64,000 nucleotides of DNA from Pseudomonas sp. SST3 (lineage in GTDB: Bacteria; Pseudomonadota; Gammaproteobacteria; Pseudomonadales; Pseudomonadaceae), in the NCBI RefSeq assembly GCF_003325755.1, contig NZ_QORI02000015.1, positions 50,729 through 114,728 on the forward strand, in the 5' to 3' direction. Made by a program: the position numbers and the translations under genes. The first letter of the stretch is position 1, and the number at the start of each line of letters is the position of its first letter. Shown here piece by piece: positions 1 through 9,462 of this stretch. Below the pieces are notes generated by a model. The model had not been told where the DNA came from. It did not search any database and was given only the letters and a program-made list of their open reading frames with translations.

Positions 1-1
1 C

Positions 2-616
2 CTGATGAGCCATTTCGCCTGTGCAGACGAGCGCGGTCATCCGCTCAATGAAGCGCAGCTCGAACGCTTCAGCGGCCTGCTGGATCTGGGCTTCGATCAC
101 CGCTCGTTCGCCAACTCGGCTGCCGTGTTGACGCTGCCGGCCGCGCATATGGACTGGCTGCGCCCCGGCATCATGCTTTACGGCGCTTCACCTTTCGCTG
201 AGCTGAGTGCGGAAACGCTCGGATTAAAACCAGTAATGACCCTGACCGCTGCGATCATCGCGGTCCGCGATGTGATGGCAGGCGAAAGCGTCGGTTACGG
301 TGCCGGCTGGGTGGCGCAGCGCCCGTCACGTATCGCCACGGTCAGTTGTGGCTACGCTGATGGATATCCCCGTACGGCGCCGCCTGGCACCAGTGTGATC
401 ATTCGAGGCCAGCGGATGCCGCTGGTCGGGCGGGTCTCGATGGATATGCTCGCGGCGGATATCACCGATCTGCCAGAGGCGGCACTCGGCGATGAGGTCG
501 AGCTATGGGGCGCGCAGGCGTCGATCGACGAGCTCGCCCGAGCCTGCGGCACCATCGGCTATGAATTGCTGACCAAGGTTACGCAACGAGTGCCGCGGCG
601 CTATATCAACGGCTGA
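2..616 (+). CDS. alr: Alanine racemase, C-terminal part (5' end outside window)
   Basis: Converts L-alanine to D-alanine for peptidoglycan in the cytoplasm, using PLP. About 204 residues are present and the frame is open to the left edge, so the gene starts outside the window; the family is about 360 residues, so the PLP-lysine domain is missing here. The visible part holds the end of the TIM barrel and the C-terminal beta domain, with the conserved SVGYGAGW segment carrying the second catalytic tyrosine and the GRVSMDM segment of the dimer-partner site. In P. aeruginosa alr lies between dnaB and a ygiQ homologue, which fits the next gene. Alr and DadX cannot be separated on this fragment; the ygiQ neighbour favours Alr. 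Confidence 0.93.
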   Translation: MMSHFACADERGHPLNEAQLERFSGLLDLGFDHRSFANSAAVLTLPAAHMDWLRPGIMLYGASPFAELSAETLGLKPVMTLTAAIIAVRDVMAGESVGYGAGWVAQRPSRIATVSCGYADGYPRTAPPGTSVIIRGQRMPLVGRVSMDMLAADITDLPEAALGDEVELWGAQASIDELARACGTIGYELLTKVTQRVPRRYING

Positions 617-726
617 GTGGTGTTTCGCTTGCGGCGTTTGGGTAAAGGCCGGCCGACACAGTCGGTCTTCCTGATCATTTTTTGTGCTATATTCCGCGCC
701 CGTTTTCGTTGCCCCGGTTTCTAGCC

Positions 727-3015
727 ATGCACGCCGCCAAACCCCTGTTCGACTATCCAAAGTACTGGGCCGAATGTTTCGGTCCGGCACCGTTCCTGCC
801 GATGAGCAGGGAGGAGATGGATCAGCTCGGCTGGGATTCGTGCGACATCATCATCGTCACCGGCGATGCCTATGTGGACCACCCGTCGTTCGGCATGGCG
901 ATCATCGGCCGCCTGCTGGAAGCCCAGGGTTTCCGCGTCGGCATCATCAGTCAGCCGAACTGGCAGAGCAAAGACGATTTCATGAAGCTCGGCGAGCCAA
1001 ATCTGTTTTTCGGCATTGCTGCCGGCAACATGGATTCGATGATCAACCGCTACACGGCCGATCGGAAGATTCGCTCCGATGATGCCTACACGGCCGGCGG
1101 CCTGGCTGGCAAGCGTCCTGATCGCGCCAGCCTGGTCTACAGCCAGCGTTGTAAGGAGGCCTACAAGCACGTGCCGGTGGTGCTCGGCGGCATTGAAGCG
1201 TCGCTGCGTCGTATCGCCCATTACGATTACTGGTCGGACAAGGTACGTCGCTCGATCCTGATGGATGCGACTGCGGACATTCTGCTTTACGGCAACGCCG
1301 AGCGCGCTATCGTTGAGGTGGCACAGCGTCTGGCGCGGGGCGAGGCAGTCGATCAGATCACTGATGTGCGTGGCACCGCCTTCATCCGCAAGGATGCGCC
1401 GCAGGATTGGTTCGAGATCGACTCGAGCCGGATCGATCGGCCCGGTAAGGTCGACAAAATCATCAACCCCTACGTCAACACCCAGGATCTGCAAGCCTGC
1501 GCCATCGAGCAGGAGAAGGGGCCCGTCGAAGACCCGAACGAACCCAAGGTTGTTCAGCTGTTGCCGAATCCGAAGATCGAGCGTGACAGGACGGTGATCC
1601 GTCTGCCGTCATTCGAGAAAGTGCGCAACGATTCGGCGCTGTATGCCCACGCCAACCGCGTCTTGCATCTGGAAACCAATCCGGGCAACGCTCGTGCATT
1701 GGTGCAGCGCCACGGCGATCACGACATCTGGTTGAACCCGCCGCCGATCCCGCTGACCACCGAAGAGATGGATTATGTGTTCGCTTCGCCTTACGCGCGC
1801 GTTCCGCATCCGTCCTATGGCGGTGAGAAGATTCCCGCTTACGAGATGATCCGCTTCTCGGTCAACATCATGCGCGGCTGCTTTGGTGGCTGCACCTTCT
1901 GTTCGATCACCGAGCACGAAGGCCGGATCATCCAGAACCGCTCCCACGAGTCGATCCTGCATGAGATCGAGGAGATGAAAAAGCTGCCGGGCTTTACCGG
2001 CGTGGTGTCTGACCTCGGCGGGCCGACCGCCAACATGTACCGCATCGCCTGCAAGAGCCCGGAAATCGAGACGCATTGCCGCAAGCCGTCGTGTGTGTAT
2101 CCGGGCATTTGCGAGAACCTCAACACCGACCACAGTTCGCTGATCGAGCTGTACCGCAAGGCGCGTGCGCTACCGGGCGTGAAGAAAATCCTGATTGCAT
2201 CCGGCCTGCGTTATGACCTGGCTGTCGAGTCGCCTGAGTACGTAAAAGAGCTCGTCACTCATCATGTTGGCGGTTACCTGAAGATCGCTCCGGAGCACAC
2301 CGAGCGCGGTCCGCTGGACAAGATGATGAAGCCCGGGATTGGCAGCTATGACAAGTTCAAGCGGATGTTCGAGAAGTGCTCGAAGGAGGCGGGCAAGGAG
2401 CAGTACCTGATCCCGTACTTCATCGCCGCGCATCCCGGCACCACCGACGAGGACATGATGAACCTCGCCTTGTGGCTCAAGGCCAACGGCTTCCGTGCCG
2501 ACCAGGTGCAGGCCTTTTATCCTTCGCCGATGGCCAGCGCCACGGCCATGTACCACAGCGGCAAGAACCCGCTGCGCAAGGTGACGTACAAGAGCGAGGG
2601 TGTCGCCATCGTCAAGAGCGAAGAGCAGCGTCGGTTGCACAAGGCGTTCCTGCGCTATCACGATCCCAAGGGTTGGCCAATGCTACGCGAGGCCTTGCAG
2701 CGCATGGGGCGGGCCGACCTGATCGGTAGCGGTAAGCATCAGCTGATTCCGGCTCATCAACCGACCATCGATGGCTATCAGAGTGCGCGGCGCAAGAACT
2801 CCACCCCGGTCGGCAGCAAGAAGGCGGGGCAGGGAGGCAAGATTCTTACCCAGCACAACGGCTTGCCCCCGCGTAGCCACGACGGCAATGCCTGGGACAA
2901 GCGCGAGCAGGCCAAGGCGGACGCCGAGGCCCGGCGCAAGGCTGCTGCAGGTGGCGCTGGTAAGCCGTCCGGCAAGAACCGCAAGCCGTCGCAGCGCCCC
3001 GTCGCGCCGCGCTGA
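727..3015 (+). CDS. YgiQ family (UPF0313) radical SAM protein
   Basis: Radical SAM enzyme of the YgiQ/UPF0313 family, 762 residues; the substrate is not known. The cluster motif CFGGCTFC (C-x3-C-x2-C) lies near residue 380, inside the radical SAM barrel, and the N-terminus carries the family segment [20 protein letters not shown]. The C-terminal tail of about 90 residues is Lys/Arg/Gly rich and probably disordered. I start at ATG 727, giving [14 protein letters not shown], because homologues begin near here; a TTG at 682 in frame would add 15 residues unlike the family. No strong Shine-Dalgarno is visible. A TATATT at 688-693 could be the -10 of its promoter. Family call is secure, function open. 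Confidence 0.93.
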   Translation: MHAAKPLFDYPKYWAECFGPAPFLPMSREEMDQLGWDSCDIIIVTGDAYVDHPSFGMAIIGRLLEAQGFRVGIISQPNWQSKDDFMKLGEPNLFFGIAAGNMDSMINRYTADRKIRSDDAYTAGGLAGKRPDRASLVYSQRCKEAYKHVPVVLGGIEASLRRIAHYDYWSDKVRRSILMDATADILLYGNAERAIVEVAQRLARGEAVDQITDVRGTAFIRKDAPQDWFEIDSSRIDRPGKVDKIINPYVNTQDLQACAIEQEKGPVEDPNEPKVVQLLPNPKIERDRTVIRLPSFEKVRNDSALYAHANRVLHLETNPGNARALVQRHGDHDIWLNPPPIPLTTEEMDYVFASPYARVPHPSYGGEKIPAYEMIRFSVNIMRGCFGGCTFCSITEHEGRIIQNRSHESILHEIEEMKKLPGFTGVVSDLGGPTANMYRIACKSPEIETHCRKPSCVYPGICENLNTDHSSLIELYRKARALPGVKKILIASGLRYDLAVESPEYVKELVTHHVGGYLKIAPEHTERGPLDKMMKPGIGSYDKFKRMFEKCSKEAGKEQYLIPYFIAAHPGTTDEDMMNLALWLKANGFRADQVQAFYPSPMASATAMYHSGKNPLRKVTYKSEGVAIVKSEEQRRLHKAFLRYHDPKGWPMLREALQRMGRADLIGSGKHQLIPAHQPTIDGYQSARRKNSTPVGSKKAGQGGKILTQHNGLPPRSHDGNAWDKREQAKADAEARRKAAAGGAGKPSGKNRKPSQRPVAPR

Positions 3016-3067
3016 TCGAGCCTCCGGCGCGAGCGTCGCTGGCGCCGATTCAGGACCGTTTAGCTAG

Positions 3068-5032
3068 CTAGCATTTGAACGCAAGCGTCGCCTGGTTCAG
3101 CTCGTTCGCCAGGCGCAGCATCTGCTCACTTTGCTCGCGGCCGCGGCTGATGTGTGCCAGGTTGCTGTCGCCCAGCTGATGGATGCGCTCGCTGTGCCCG
3201 CGGATCTCGCTCACGGTGTCGCTCTGTTGGGCCGTCGCTGATGCGATCTGCCCCGCCATATGTTCGATGGTGCCGATGGTGGCGACGATCTGCTTCAGCG
3301 CCAGGTCGGCCGTTTCGGCGAGCTCGGCGGTGGATTCGGCGTGATTCACCTGAGCCCGCATCGCTTCGACAGATCGGTGGACAGCCTTTTGCAGATTGCC
3401 GATCAGTTGCTGTATCTCCTCGGTGGCACCGCTGGTGCGTTGCGCCAGCGTGCGCACTTCGTCGGCCACCACTGCAAAGCCACGGCCCTGTTCGCCGGCT
3501 CTGGCGGCCTCGATCGCCGCATTCAATGCCAGCAGATTGGTCTGCTCGGCTATCGAACGGATGACAATCAGCACCTTGCCGATGACGTTGGTTTCGTCGG
3601 CCAGGCGCTCGATGGCTTGGGCGTTGTGTTGCACCTCGTTTACTAGGCCGTGCAGACCGGTGAGGCTCTGGCCGATGACCTGCTGGCCGTGACCGACGGC
3701 CTGGCCTGCTGCGCGACTGGCTTCTGCGGTCTGGCTGGCCCCGTTCGCCACGTCCTGAATGGTCGCTTCCAACTCGCCCAGCGAATCGCGAATCTGGGCC
3801 GTGTCACCGGTCTGGCGGCTGGCCCCTTGGTGCAGGTCGCTGCTCATTTGCGCCAGGCTGCGACTGCTGTGATCGACCTCTTGTGCATGCTGGCGCAGCG
3901 TGCCGACCAGCATCAGCAGGTAGCTGCGTAGCTGATTCAGTGAGGCCTCGATTTCGAGCATCTCGGGAGTTTTCGACTTAAGCTGCGCGGCCTCGGCGAA
4001 ATCTCCCTTGGCCCAGGCGGAGAGGGCCGGTGCGAGCTGCCCCAATGCGCAGGTCAACTGGCGCTGCAGGCGATCGATCGCCAGTGCTATCAGCAAGATC
4101 AGCGCGATGATGGTGCCCTGGATGAGACGTACCTCCGACTGTATACGCCCATGCTCCGCCCGGATTACCGGCTCCAGCTCCTCGAGCGCTCGCTGCAACG
4201 CCGCGATCTTCTGCTCGCTGCTGGCCATCAGTTCGCTGCGCTGGCGGATCAGCTCACGGGTTCGCTGAAGTTCCGCGGGGTAGCGCTTGATCAGGCTGAG
4301 CAGCTCACGCTTGGGTGCGACGCCCTGGTCTTCGCTGACCTGCTCTTGCTGCTGATCGCCGAGGTCCAGTAATGCAGCGAAAGCACTGGCGCCCGTACGT
4401 TGTTCGCTGGTGATGTCAAGCAAGGGCAGTGCGTCCAGCCGGGCGGCTTCCTTGCTCAGCGCCTGCAGGGCTTGCTCAACGTCAGCCGCCAGTTCGTCTT
4501 GTCCGCTGCTGACCAGTTTGCCGCGCGCGTGGCTAAGGCGTAGCAGTTGACGGCCGGCCTCGAACAGAGGCGTCTGGTACCTGCTCGCCGCCACCTGGGT
4601 GGTTTGCACCGCATACTGGTGCAGCCGTGATAGCGTACCGGCCATCTCCCGCTCGGCCTGTAGCAACAGGCCTTGAGGATCCCCTGCGAGCTTGCCGGCT
4701 GCTAGAAGCTCGGTGTCGGTGAACTGATTGAGCTGCTCCAGGCTTGGTCGTAGCCGATCGGCAAATTGGCTAGGCAAAGCTGTTAGATCTGTCGCGAGAC
4801 CATCCAGTGCCTGCATGGCCGCGCTGTGGCGTAGCGCATTACCGCCAGCCAGGTAGTCGCGGACGTTTCCCGCGACCTGATGCTCGAACCGCTGAGAAAG
4901 GCCAAGGTAGCGATCCATCAATTGATAGGGACGCTGCAGCTCGCGCTCCGACCACCAGAGAGTGAGGCCCAGCGCGAGGCAGATCGCAATAAGCAGGAAA
5001 GTGTTGAGTGTGGTGAGCGACTTCAGGCGCAT
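3068..5032 (-). CDS. Methyl-accepting chemotaxis protein
   Basis: Membrane chemoreceptor of 654 residues. It has one transmembrane helix at about residues 7-24, a largely alpha-helical sensory region of about 280 residues with many Gln and Leu, a second membrane helix near 305-325, a short HAMP-like linker, and a cytoplasmic signalling hairpin whose tip reads [19 protein letters not shown]. The C-terminus lacks a CheR/CheB pentapeptide. Start is ATG 5032 (MRLKSL), preceded by GGAGG at a good distance; an upstream TTG at 5044 is less likely. It follows the GGDEF regulator by 48 bases on the same strand and probably shares its transcript. The ligand cannot be told from sequence. Confidence 0.92.
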   Translation of the reverse strand: MRLKSLTTLNTFLLIAICLALGLTLWWSERELQRPYQLMDRYLGLSQRFEHQVAGNVRDYLAGGNALRHSAAMQALDGLATDLTALPSQFADRLRPSLEQLNQFTDTELLAAGKLAGDPQGLLLQAEREMAGTLSRLHQYAVQTTQVAASRYQTPLFEAGRQLLRLSHARGKLVSSGQDELAADVEQALQALSKEAARLDALPLLDITSEQRTGASAFAALLDLGDQQQEQVSEDQGVAPKRELLSLIKRYPAELQRTRELIRQRSELMASSEQKIAALQRALEELEPVIRAEHGRIQSEVRLIQGTIIALILLIALAIDRLQRQLTCALGQLAPALSAWAKGDFAEAAQLKSKTPEMLEIEASLNQLRSYLLMLVGTLRQHAQEVDHSSRSLAQMSSDLHQGASRQTGDTAQIRDSLGELEATIQDVANGASQTAEASRAAGQAVGHGQQVIGQSLTGLHGLVNEVQHNAQAIERLADETNVIGKVLIVIRSIAEQTNLLALNAAIEAARAGEQGRGFAVVADEVRTLAQRTSGATEEIQQLIGNLQKAVHRSVEAMRAQVNHAESTAELAETADLALKQIVATIGTIEHMAGQIASATAQQSDTVSEIRGHSERIHQLGDSNLAHISRGREQSEQMLRLANELNQATLAFKC

Positions 5033-5080
5033 CCTGGCCTCCAAGCGATGGGGAGGTCAGCAATGTATGGCTATTTGATG

Positions 5081-6694
5081 TCACTCACATGACAGCGTGA
5101 AACGCTCCACTCGGTTGCGGCCGCCTTTTTTGGCGCGGTAAAGGGCTTCGTCCGCCTGTTGCGTCAGTGATTTGATATCGGCGTCAGTCGTAAGCTCGGC
5201 AATGCCGCAACTGAACGTGCAAGCCAGATCGGCCGGTTGTGCCGGATAGCGGATCTCGGCAAAGCGCTGGCGGATCTCATCAAGTACTTTCATGGCGTCT
5301 TGCGCATTGGTGTCCGGCAGCACTACGGCGAACTCTTCGCCCCCATAGCGGCCGATATGATCGGTCTTGCGCAGGCGTTGTTTGAGAAACAGGGCAAGGC
5401 TCTTGATGACCCGATCGCCCATGGGGTGTCCGTAGGTGTCGTTGACCTTCTTGAAATGATCGATGTCGATCATGGCGAAGCACAGGGATTGGCCGTCGCG
5501 GCGGGCCCGCGACGCCGCATCCTCAAGCAGCTGCAGGCTGTGCGTATGGTTGTATAGCCCGGTGAGGCTGTCACGAACGATCCTGGCCTTGAGATGGCGA
5601 GCCCGCTCGGCCCGCGTCCGCACCGTGGCGATCAGGTGACTGGGCTTGATCGGCTTGGTCAGGAAGTCATCACCTCCTTCATTCATCGCATCGAGCTGTT
5701 TGTCGAGATCGTCTTCGGCTGACAGATAGATAATCGGCACGCTCACGTAGCGTTCGTGCTGGCGAATCACCTTGGCCAGTTCGGTGCCCATGCACTCGGG
5801 CATGTACATGTCGAGGATGATCAGGTCCGGCTGGAACTCGGCGAGATAGGCGATGGCTTGAATCGGCTCGTTGAGCGTCTGGGTAATGATGCCCGCGTTG
5901 TTCAGGACCCGCTCGGTGTGCGTCGCTTGCGCGCGCGAGTCATCGATGATGAGCACGCGAAAGGGCTCGTAGTGGGCGGTACGGGTAAATATTTCGATCT
6001 TCTCGAGAAGGCTCGATGCATCGATGGTGCCGGTGAAGAATTCAAGGCCGCCAGCCCGCACGGCGGCCAGGCGCATGGGCGTATCGGTTTCCTGATGGCT
6101 GAAGAAGATCAATGGCAGCTTCTCCTCCAGCCCCAGCTGCACGCGCTCGGCGAGCTTCAGGCCTTCGCCGGGACCATGAAAATCGACATCCATGACCAGC
6201 GCCGCAGGATGGCGCTCATGCATGGCTGCACGAAACTCGCTGTCGCTGGCGAATGCCCTGGCGGTCATGCTGAAGAACTCAAGCTGGCGGACCACGTGGT
6301 TGGCGCGCTCATGATCTTCCAGGGCGATATAGACGGGCTTGCTTAATGGCGGGACGTACCCGGACTGCCCGCGAGGATCGCCATGACGCAGGCCGGTACG
6401 GGCGAGGCGGTAGATCAGTTGGCTCAGGGTGGTGATGGTGTCGCTCGACAATCGACCACGGTTGTCCTTGATATCACCCAGGCAATCTTCGATGCCGAGT
6501 GCGAGTTGCCGGTGCTCGGTCTGCTCGAAGCGCTCGGCAAACCGCCGCAAGCGCTGGTTCGCGTCGGCCAGCGCGGTCCGGTAGCTGTCGTTCCATTCGC
6601 TACGCTGCAGCTGTTGCCATACTTCAAGCACCTCACGTGCCTGGTGAATGACCCGTTGTGCGAAGTGCTGTTTTAATTCTTCCTGGTCCGACAT
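5081..6694 (-). CDS. Response regulator with diguanylate cyclase (GGDEF) output, PleD-like
   Basis: Cytoplasmic c-di-GMP synthase under phosphorelay control, 537 residues. Order: an alpha-helical N-terminal region (about 1-120), a degenerate receiver-like domain (about 125-240), a full receiver with IIDDS and the phospho-acceptor Asp in LIILDMYMP and the Lys in FLTKP, then a GGDEF domain with the active motif GGEEF and an upstream I-site RKTD for product inhibition. All catalytic features look intact. Start: ATG 6694 (MSDQEELK) has an AGGGA upstream; ATG 6805 would add 37 residues of poor quality and ATG 6751 is a third choice. It is followed by the chemoreceptor, suggesting linked surface or motility control. 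Confidence 0.9.
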   Translation of the reverse strand: MSDQEELKQHFAQRVIHQAREVLEVWQQLQRSEWNDSYRTALADANQRLRRFAERFEQTEHRQLALGIEDCLGDIKDNRGRLSSDTITTLSQLIYRLARTGLRHGDPRGQSGYVPPLSKPVYIALEDHERANHVVRQLEFFSMTARAFASDSEFRAAMHERHPAALVMDVDFHGPGEGLKLAERVQLGLEEKLPLIFFSHQETDTPMRLAAVRAGGLEFFTGTIDASSLLEKIEIFTRTAHYEPFRVLIIDDSRAQATHTERVLNNAGIITQTLNEPIQAIAYLAEFQPDLIILDMYMPECMGTELAKVIRQHERYVSVPIIYLSAEDDLDKQLDAMNEGGDDFLTKPIKPSHLIATVRTRAERARHLKARIVRDSLTGLYNHTHSLQLLEDAASRARRDGQSLCFAMIDIDHFKKVNDTYGHPMGDRVIKSLALFLKQRLRKTDHIGRYGGEEFAVVLPDTNAQDAMKVLDEIRQRFAEIRYPAQPADLACTFSCGIAELTTDADIKSLTQQADEALYRAKKGGRNRVERFTLSCE

Positions 6695-6916
6695 GTCCGG
6701 TTCCCTGGCCTGCTGCAACAGTGCTTTCAGAGGCCTCTGTAGTGGCGTCATGCTACCACTGATCTCGCTGTTGGAAAGACATTGCGAAGGCGGTCTGGTT
6801 CTCATTATGAGGCTTGCTGCGGACCGGCTGCGTTATAGTGGTTCACATGCCGCAACGCTCCCGGTGACCGGCGGTCGAATCATTGAATTTCTGAAAAACG
6901 AGAAGGACAGACGCCC

Positions 6917-7972
6917 ATGTTGGATTGGAAGAACCGCTTCGGCCGCCTCGGCTCATCAGGAAACACAGCCAGAGCGGAAGCGGGGAGTCGCAATCCGCTG
7001 TTGCTCGCGCTGGCAGCCGTAATCGGGGTCTATTTGCTGGTCGCGCTGCTGGTGGGCTGGTATTGGAGTTCCGAGCCTGATCGCTTCCCGGTGCAGCAGC
7101 AGGTCCGGCAGGCTGCTGAGGCTTCGCAGCAGCAGATCGTCAATGGCTACACCACGGTCGAGACCCTCAAGCAGGTCGCCAGCACCCTGCTGGAGAAGCC
7201 GGGTGGTTACCTGACCAATGACGTCGCCCCCCCCGGCCTGTGGCTGGATAACATGCCCAGCTGGGAATATGGAGTGCTGGTTCAGGTGCGCGATCTTAGC
7301 CGCGCATTGCGCAAGGATTTCGCCCGCTCGCAATCCCAGTCGACCGAAGATGCCGATCTGTCCAAGGCCGAGCCGTTGTTCAATTTCGACAATCGCAGCT
7401 GGGCGCTGCCTGCCAGCGAATCGGAGTACCGAAACGCTATTCGCTTCCTGGATCGCTATCTGGCGCGCCTGAGCGACCCTGCACCCAAGGCGCAGTTCTA
7501 TTCGCGGGCCGATAATCTCAATAACTGGCTAGGAGATGTGGGTACCCGGCTAGGCTCCCTGTCGCAACGGTTGTCTGCCAGTGTCGGCCGGGTTCGTCTG
7601 GATGCTCAGGTCGCGCCAGAGTTGGCGGGCGACGGTGTGCAGCAAGTGGTCGAGGAAGAACGCGTCGAGACGTCCTGGCTGCACATCGATAACGTGTTCT
7701 ACGAGGCGCGCGGCCAGGCCTGGGCCTTGTCCCATCTGCTGCGTGCCATTGAGGTGGATTTTGCTGATGTGCTAGCCAAGAAGAACGCCGCAATCAGCGT
7801 CAGACAGATCATTCGCGAACTTGAGGCCGCGCAGCAACCACTGTGGAGCCCAATGGTGCTGAACGGCAGCGGCTATGGTGTGCTGGCTAACCATTCGCTG
7901 GTAATGGCAAATTACATCTCGCGTGCTAACGCCGCGATCATCGATCTGCGCAATCTGCTGTCGCAGGGGTAA
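6917..7972 (+). CDS. DUF2333 family membrane-anchored protein
   Basis: Uncharacterised DUF2333 protein of 351 residues, common in Pseudomonas. The first 25 residues are polar, then a single membrane helix (about residues 28-50, LLLALAAVIGVYLLVALLV) leaves a large soluble, mostly helical domain, probably periplasmic. No catalytic motif is apparent. Start ATG 6917 has AGAAGGA upstream. It is divergent from the GGDEF regulator, with 222 bases between the two starts; a TATAGT at 6834-6839 may be its -10 element. A hairpin at 7980-8003 ends the gene. Function unknown. Confidence 0.85.
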   Translation: MLDWKNRFGRLGSSGNTARAEAGSRNPLLLALAAVIGVYLLVALLVGWYWSSEPDRFPVQQQVRQAAEASQQQIVNGYTTVETLKQVASTLLEKPGGYLTNDVAPPGLWLDNMPSWEYGVLVQVRDLSRALRKDFARSQSQSTEDADLSKAEPLFNFDNRSWALPASESEYRNAIRFLDRYLARLSDPAPKAQFYSRADNLNNWLGDVGTRLGSLSQRLSASVGRVRLDAQVAPELAGDGVQQVVEEERVETSWLHIDNVFYEARGQAWALSHLLRAIEVDFADVLAKKNAAISVRQIIRELEAAQQPLWSPMVLNGSGYGVLANHSLVMANYISRANAAIIDLRNLLSQG

Positions 7973-7979
7973 AGCGACC

Positions 7980-8003
7980 TGCGACCCTTCGGGGTCGCAG
8001 TTT
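7980..8003. terminator. Hairpin between convergent DUF2333 gene and pilR
   Basis: An 8-bp perfect stem (TGCGACCC / GGGTCGCA) with a TTCG tetraloop sits 8 bases after the DUF2333 stop and 6 bases from the pilR stop. Position between convergent genes suggests a bidirectional terminator, although the T tract is short (TTT). Confidence 0.7.
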
Positions 8004-8008
8004 GCGGT

Positions 8009-9349
8009 TCAATCCAGCCCGAGCTTTTTCAGGCGATAACGCATGGAACGGAACGACAAGCCCAGTCTCTGCGCCGCAGCGGTACGATTCCAGCGGGTTT
8101 CCTCGAGCGCCTGCATGATCAGCTTGCGTTCGACGTCCTCAAGGTGATCTTCGAGATTATCGATCTGAGCCAGGTTCGCTTCGCCATTCTCCGCCATGCT
8201 CGGCGCATCGGACAGCCTCATATCGCTGGGCTTGATTTCCTCACCTTCACAGAGGGTGTAGGCGCGCTCCAGCATGTTCTCCAGTTCACGGACGTTGCCC
8301 GGGAACCGATAGCTCTGCAGCTTGGCCAGCGCGTCGGGGTGCAGCCGCGCGGGCGTATCGCCACATTCTTGCGAAAGCCGACGGAGCATGGCCTCAGCTA
8401 GCTGGGCGATGTCTTCACGGCGCTCGCGCAGAGGCGGCACGCGCAGCTCGATGACGTTCAGTCGATAGTAAAGATCCTGGCGGAAACGGCCCCCGGCGAC
8501 CTCGCTCGCCAGATCTTTGTGGGTGGCGCAGAGAATCCGCACATCGACCACGACTTCTTTGGCGCCGCCGACAGCGCGTACAGCCTTTTCCTGGATCGCC
8601 CGCAGCAGCTTCACCTGCATGGGCAACGGCAGGTCAGCCACCTCATCGAGGAACAAGGTGCCGCCATTGGCAGCCTGGAACAGGCCCGGCTTGTCTTCCA
8701 TGGCGCCGGTAAAGCTGCCTTTCTTGTGGCCGAAGAACTCGCTTTCCATCAGCTCCGATGGGATTGCTCCACAGTTGACCGGCACGAAGGGGCGCTCGTG
8801 ACGTGGGCCTTGCTCATGGATCAGCCGCGCCACCAGCTCCTTGCCGCTGCCGGATTCGCCGCTGATATAGACCGGCGCCTGACTGCGTGCCAGTTTGCCG
8901 ATCTGCTTGCGTAGCACATTCATCGGTGGCGAAGTGCCGAGCAGACGGCTATCGACCTTCAGCTCATTGGGATTCGGGGTGCGCAGCCGCAATGCAGTGT
9001 TGACCAGTTCGCGTAGTCGGCCGAGATCCACCGGTTTGGTGAGAAAATCGAAAGCGCCGGCCTTGAGCGCGCCGATAGCTGTGTCGAGGCTGCCGTAGGC
9101 GGTGATCATCGCCACCGGCAGCTGCGGATACTGCTGCTGGATGAACTGCACCAGCTCAAGGCCGCATCCGTCGGGCAGGCGCATGTCGGTCAGGCAAAGG
9201 TCGTAGTGCTCGCGGGCCAGGCACTCGCGGGCTTCCTTGAGGTTGCGGGCGCTGCGGGTGTCGAGCTTCATGCGTCCAAGGGTGATCTCCAGGAGTTCCC
9301 GGATATCGGGTTCGTCATCGATGATCAGCGCTTTCTGGCGGGCGGTCAT
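8009..9349 (-). CDS. pilR: PilR, sigma-54 response regulator of type IV pilus genes
   Basis: NtrC-type activator, 446 residues. Receiver domain 1-120 with DDEPD, acceptor Asp in LCLTDMRLP and Lys in FLTKPVD; AAA+ domain about 135-375 with Walker A GESGSGKE and the sigma-54 contact loop GSFTGA; C-terminal Fis-type helix-turn-helix ending RYRLKKLGLD. In Pseudomonas PilR, phosphorylated by PilS, drives sigma-54 transcription of pilA. pilS lies just upstream on the same strand, as in P. aeruginosa, with about 113 bases between. pilA itself is not in the window. Start ATG 9349. Confidence 0.96.
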   Translation of the reverse strand: MTARQKALIIDDEPDIRELLEITLGRMKLDTRSARNLKEARECLAREHYDLCLTDMRLPDGCGLELVQFIQQQYPQLPVAMITAYGSLDTAIGALKAGAFDFLTKPVDLGRLRELVNTALRLRTPNPNELKVDSRLLGTSPPMNVLRKQIGKLARSQAPVYISGESGSGKELVARLIHEQGPRHERPFVPVNCGAIPSELMESEFFGHKKGSFTGAMEDKPGLFQAANGGTLFLDEVADLPLPMQVKLLRAIQEKAVRAVGGAKEVVVDVRILCATHKDLASEVAGGRFRQDLYYRLNVIELRVPPLRERREDIAQLAEAMLRRLSQECGDTPARLHPDALAKLQSYRFPGNVRELENMLERAYTLCEGEEIKPSDMRLSDAPSMAENGEANLAQIDNLEDHLEDVERKLIMQALEETRWNRTAAAQRLGLSFRSMRYRLKKLGLD

Positions 9350-9462
9350 GGTCTCGGTCTTTCAGTTGGCGTGGGTGGTGCGGAGGCCCGCAATGTTAAC
9401 GCTACCGTACGTGCTTTGTACCGCAACCGTGCCGATGTGTGACCCGTGCCGCCTCGATAGGC

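Noticed and set aside
682..726. TTG 682 as ygiQ start
   Set aside because: Adds 15 residues without similarity; the TATATT there looks like a promoter element.
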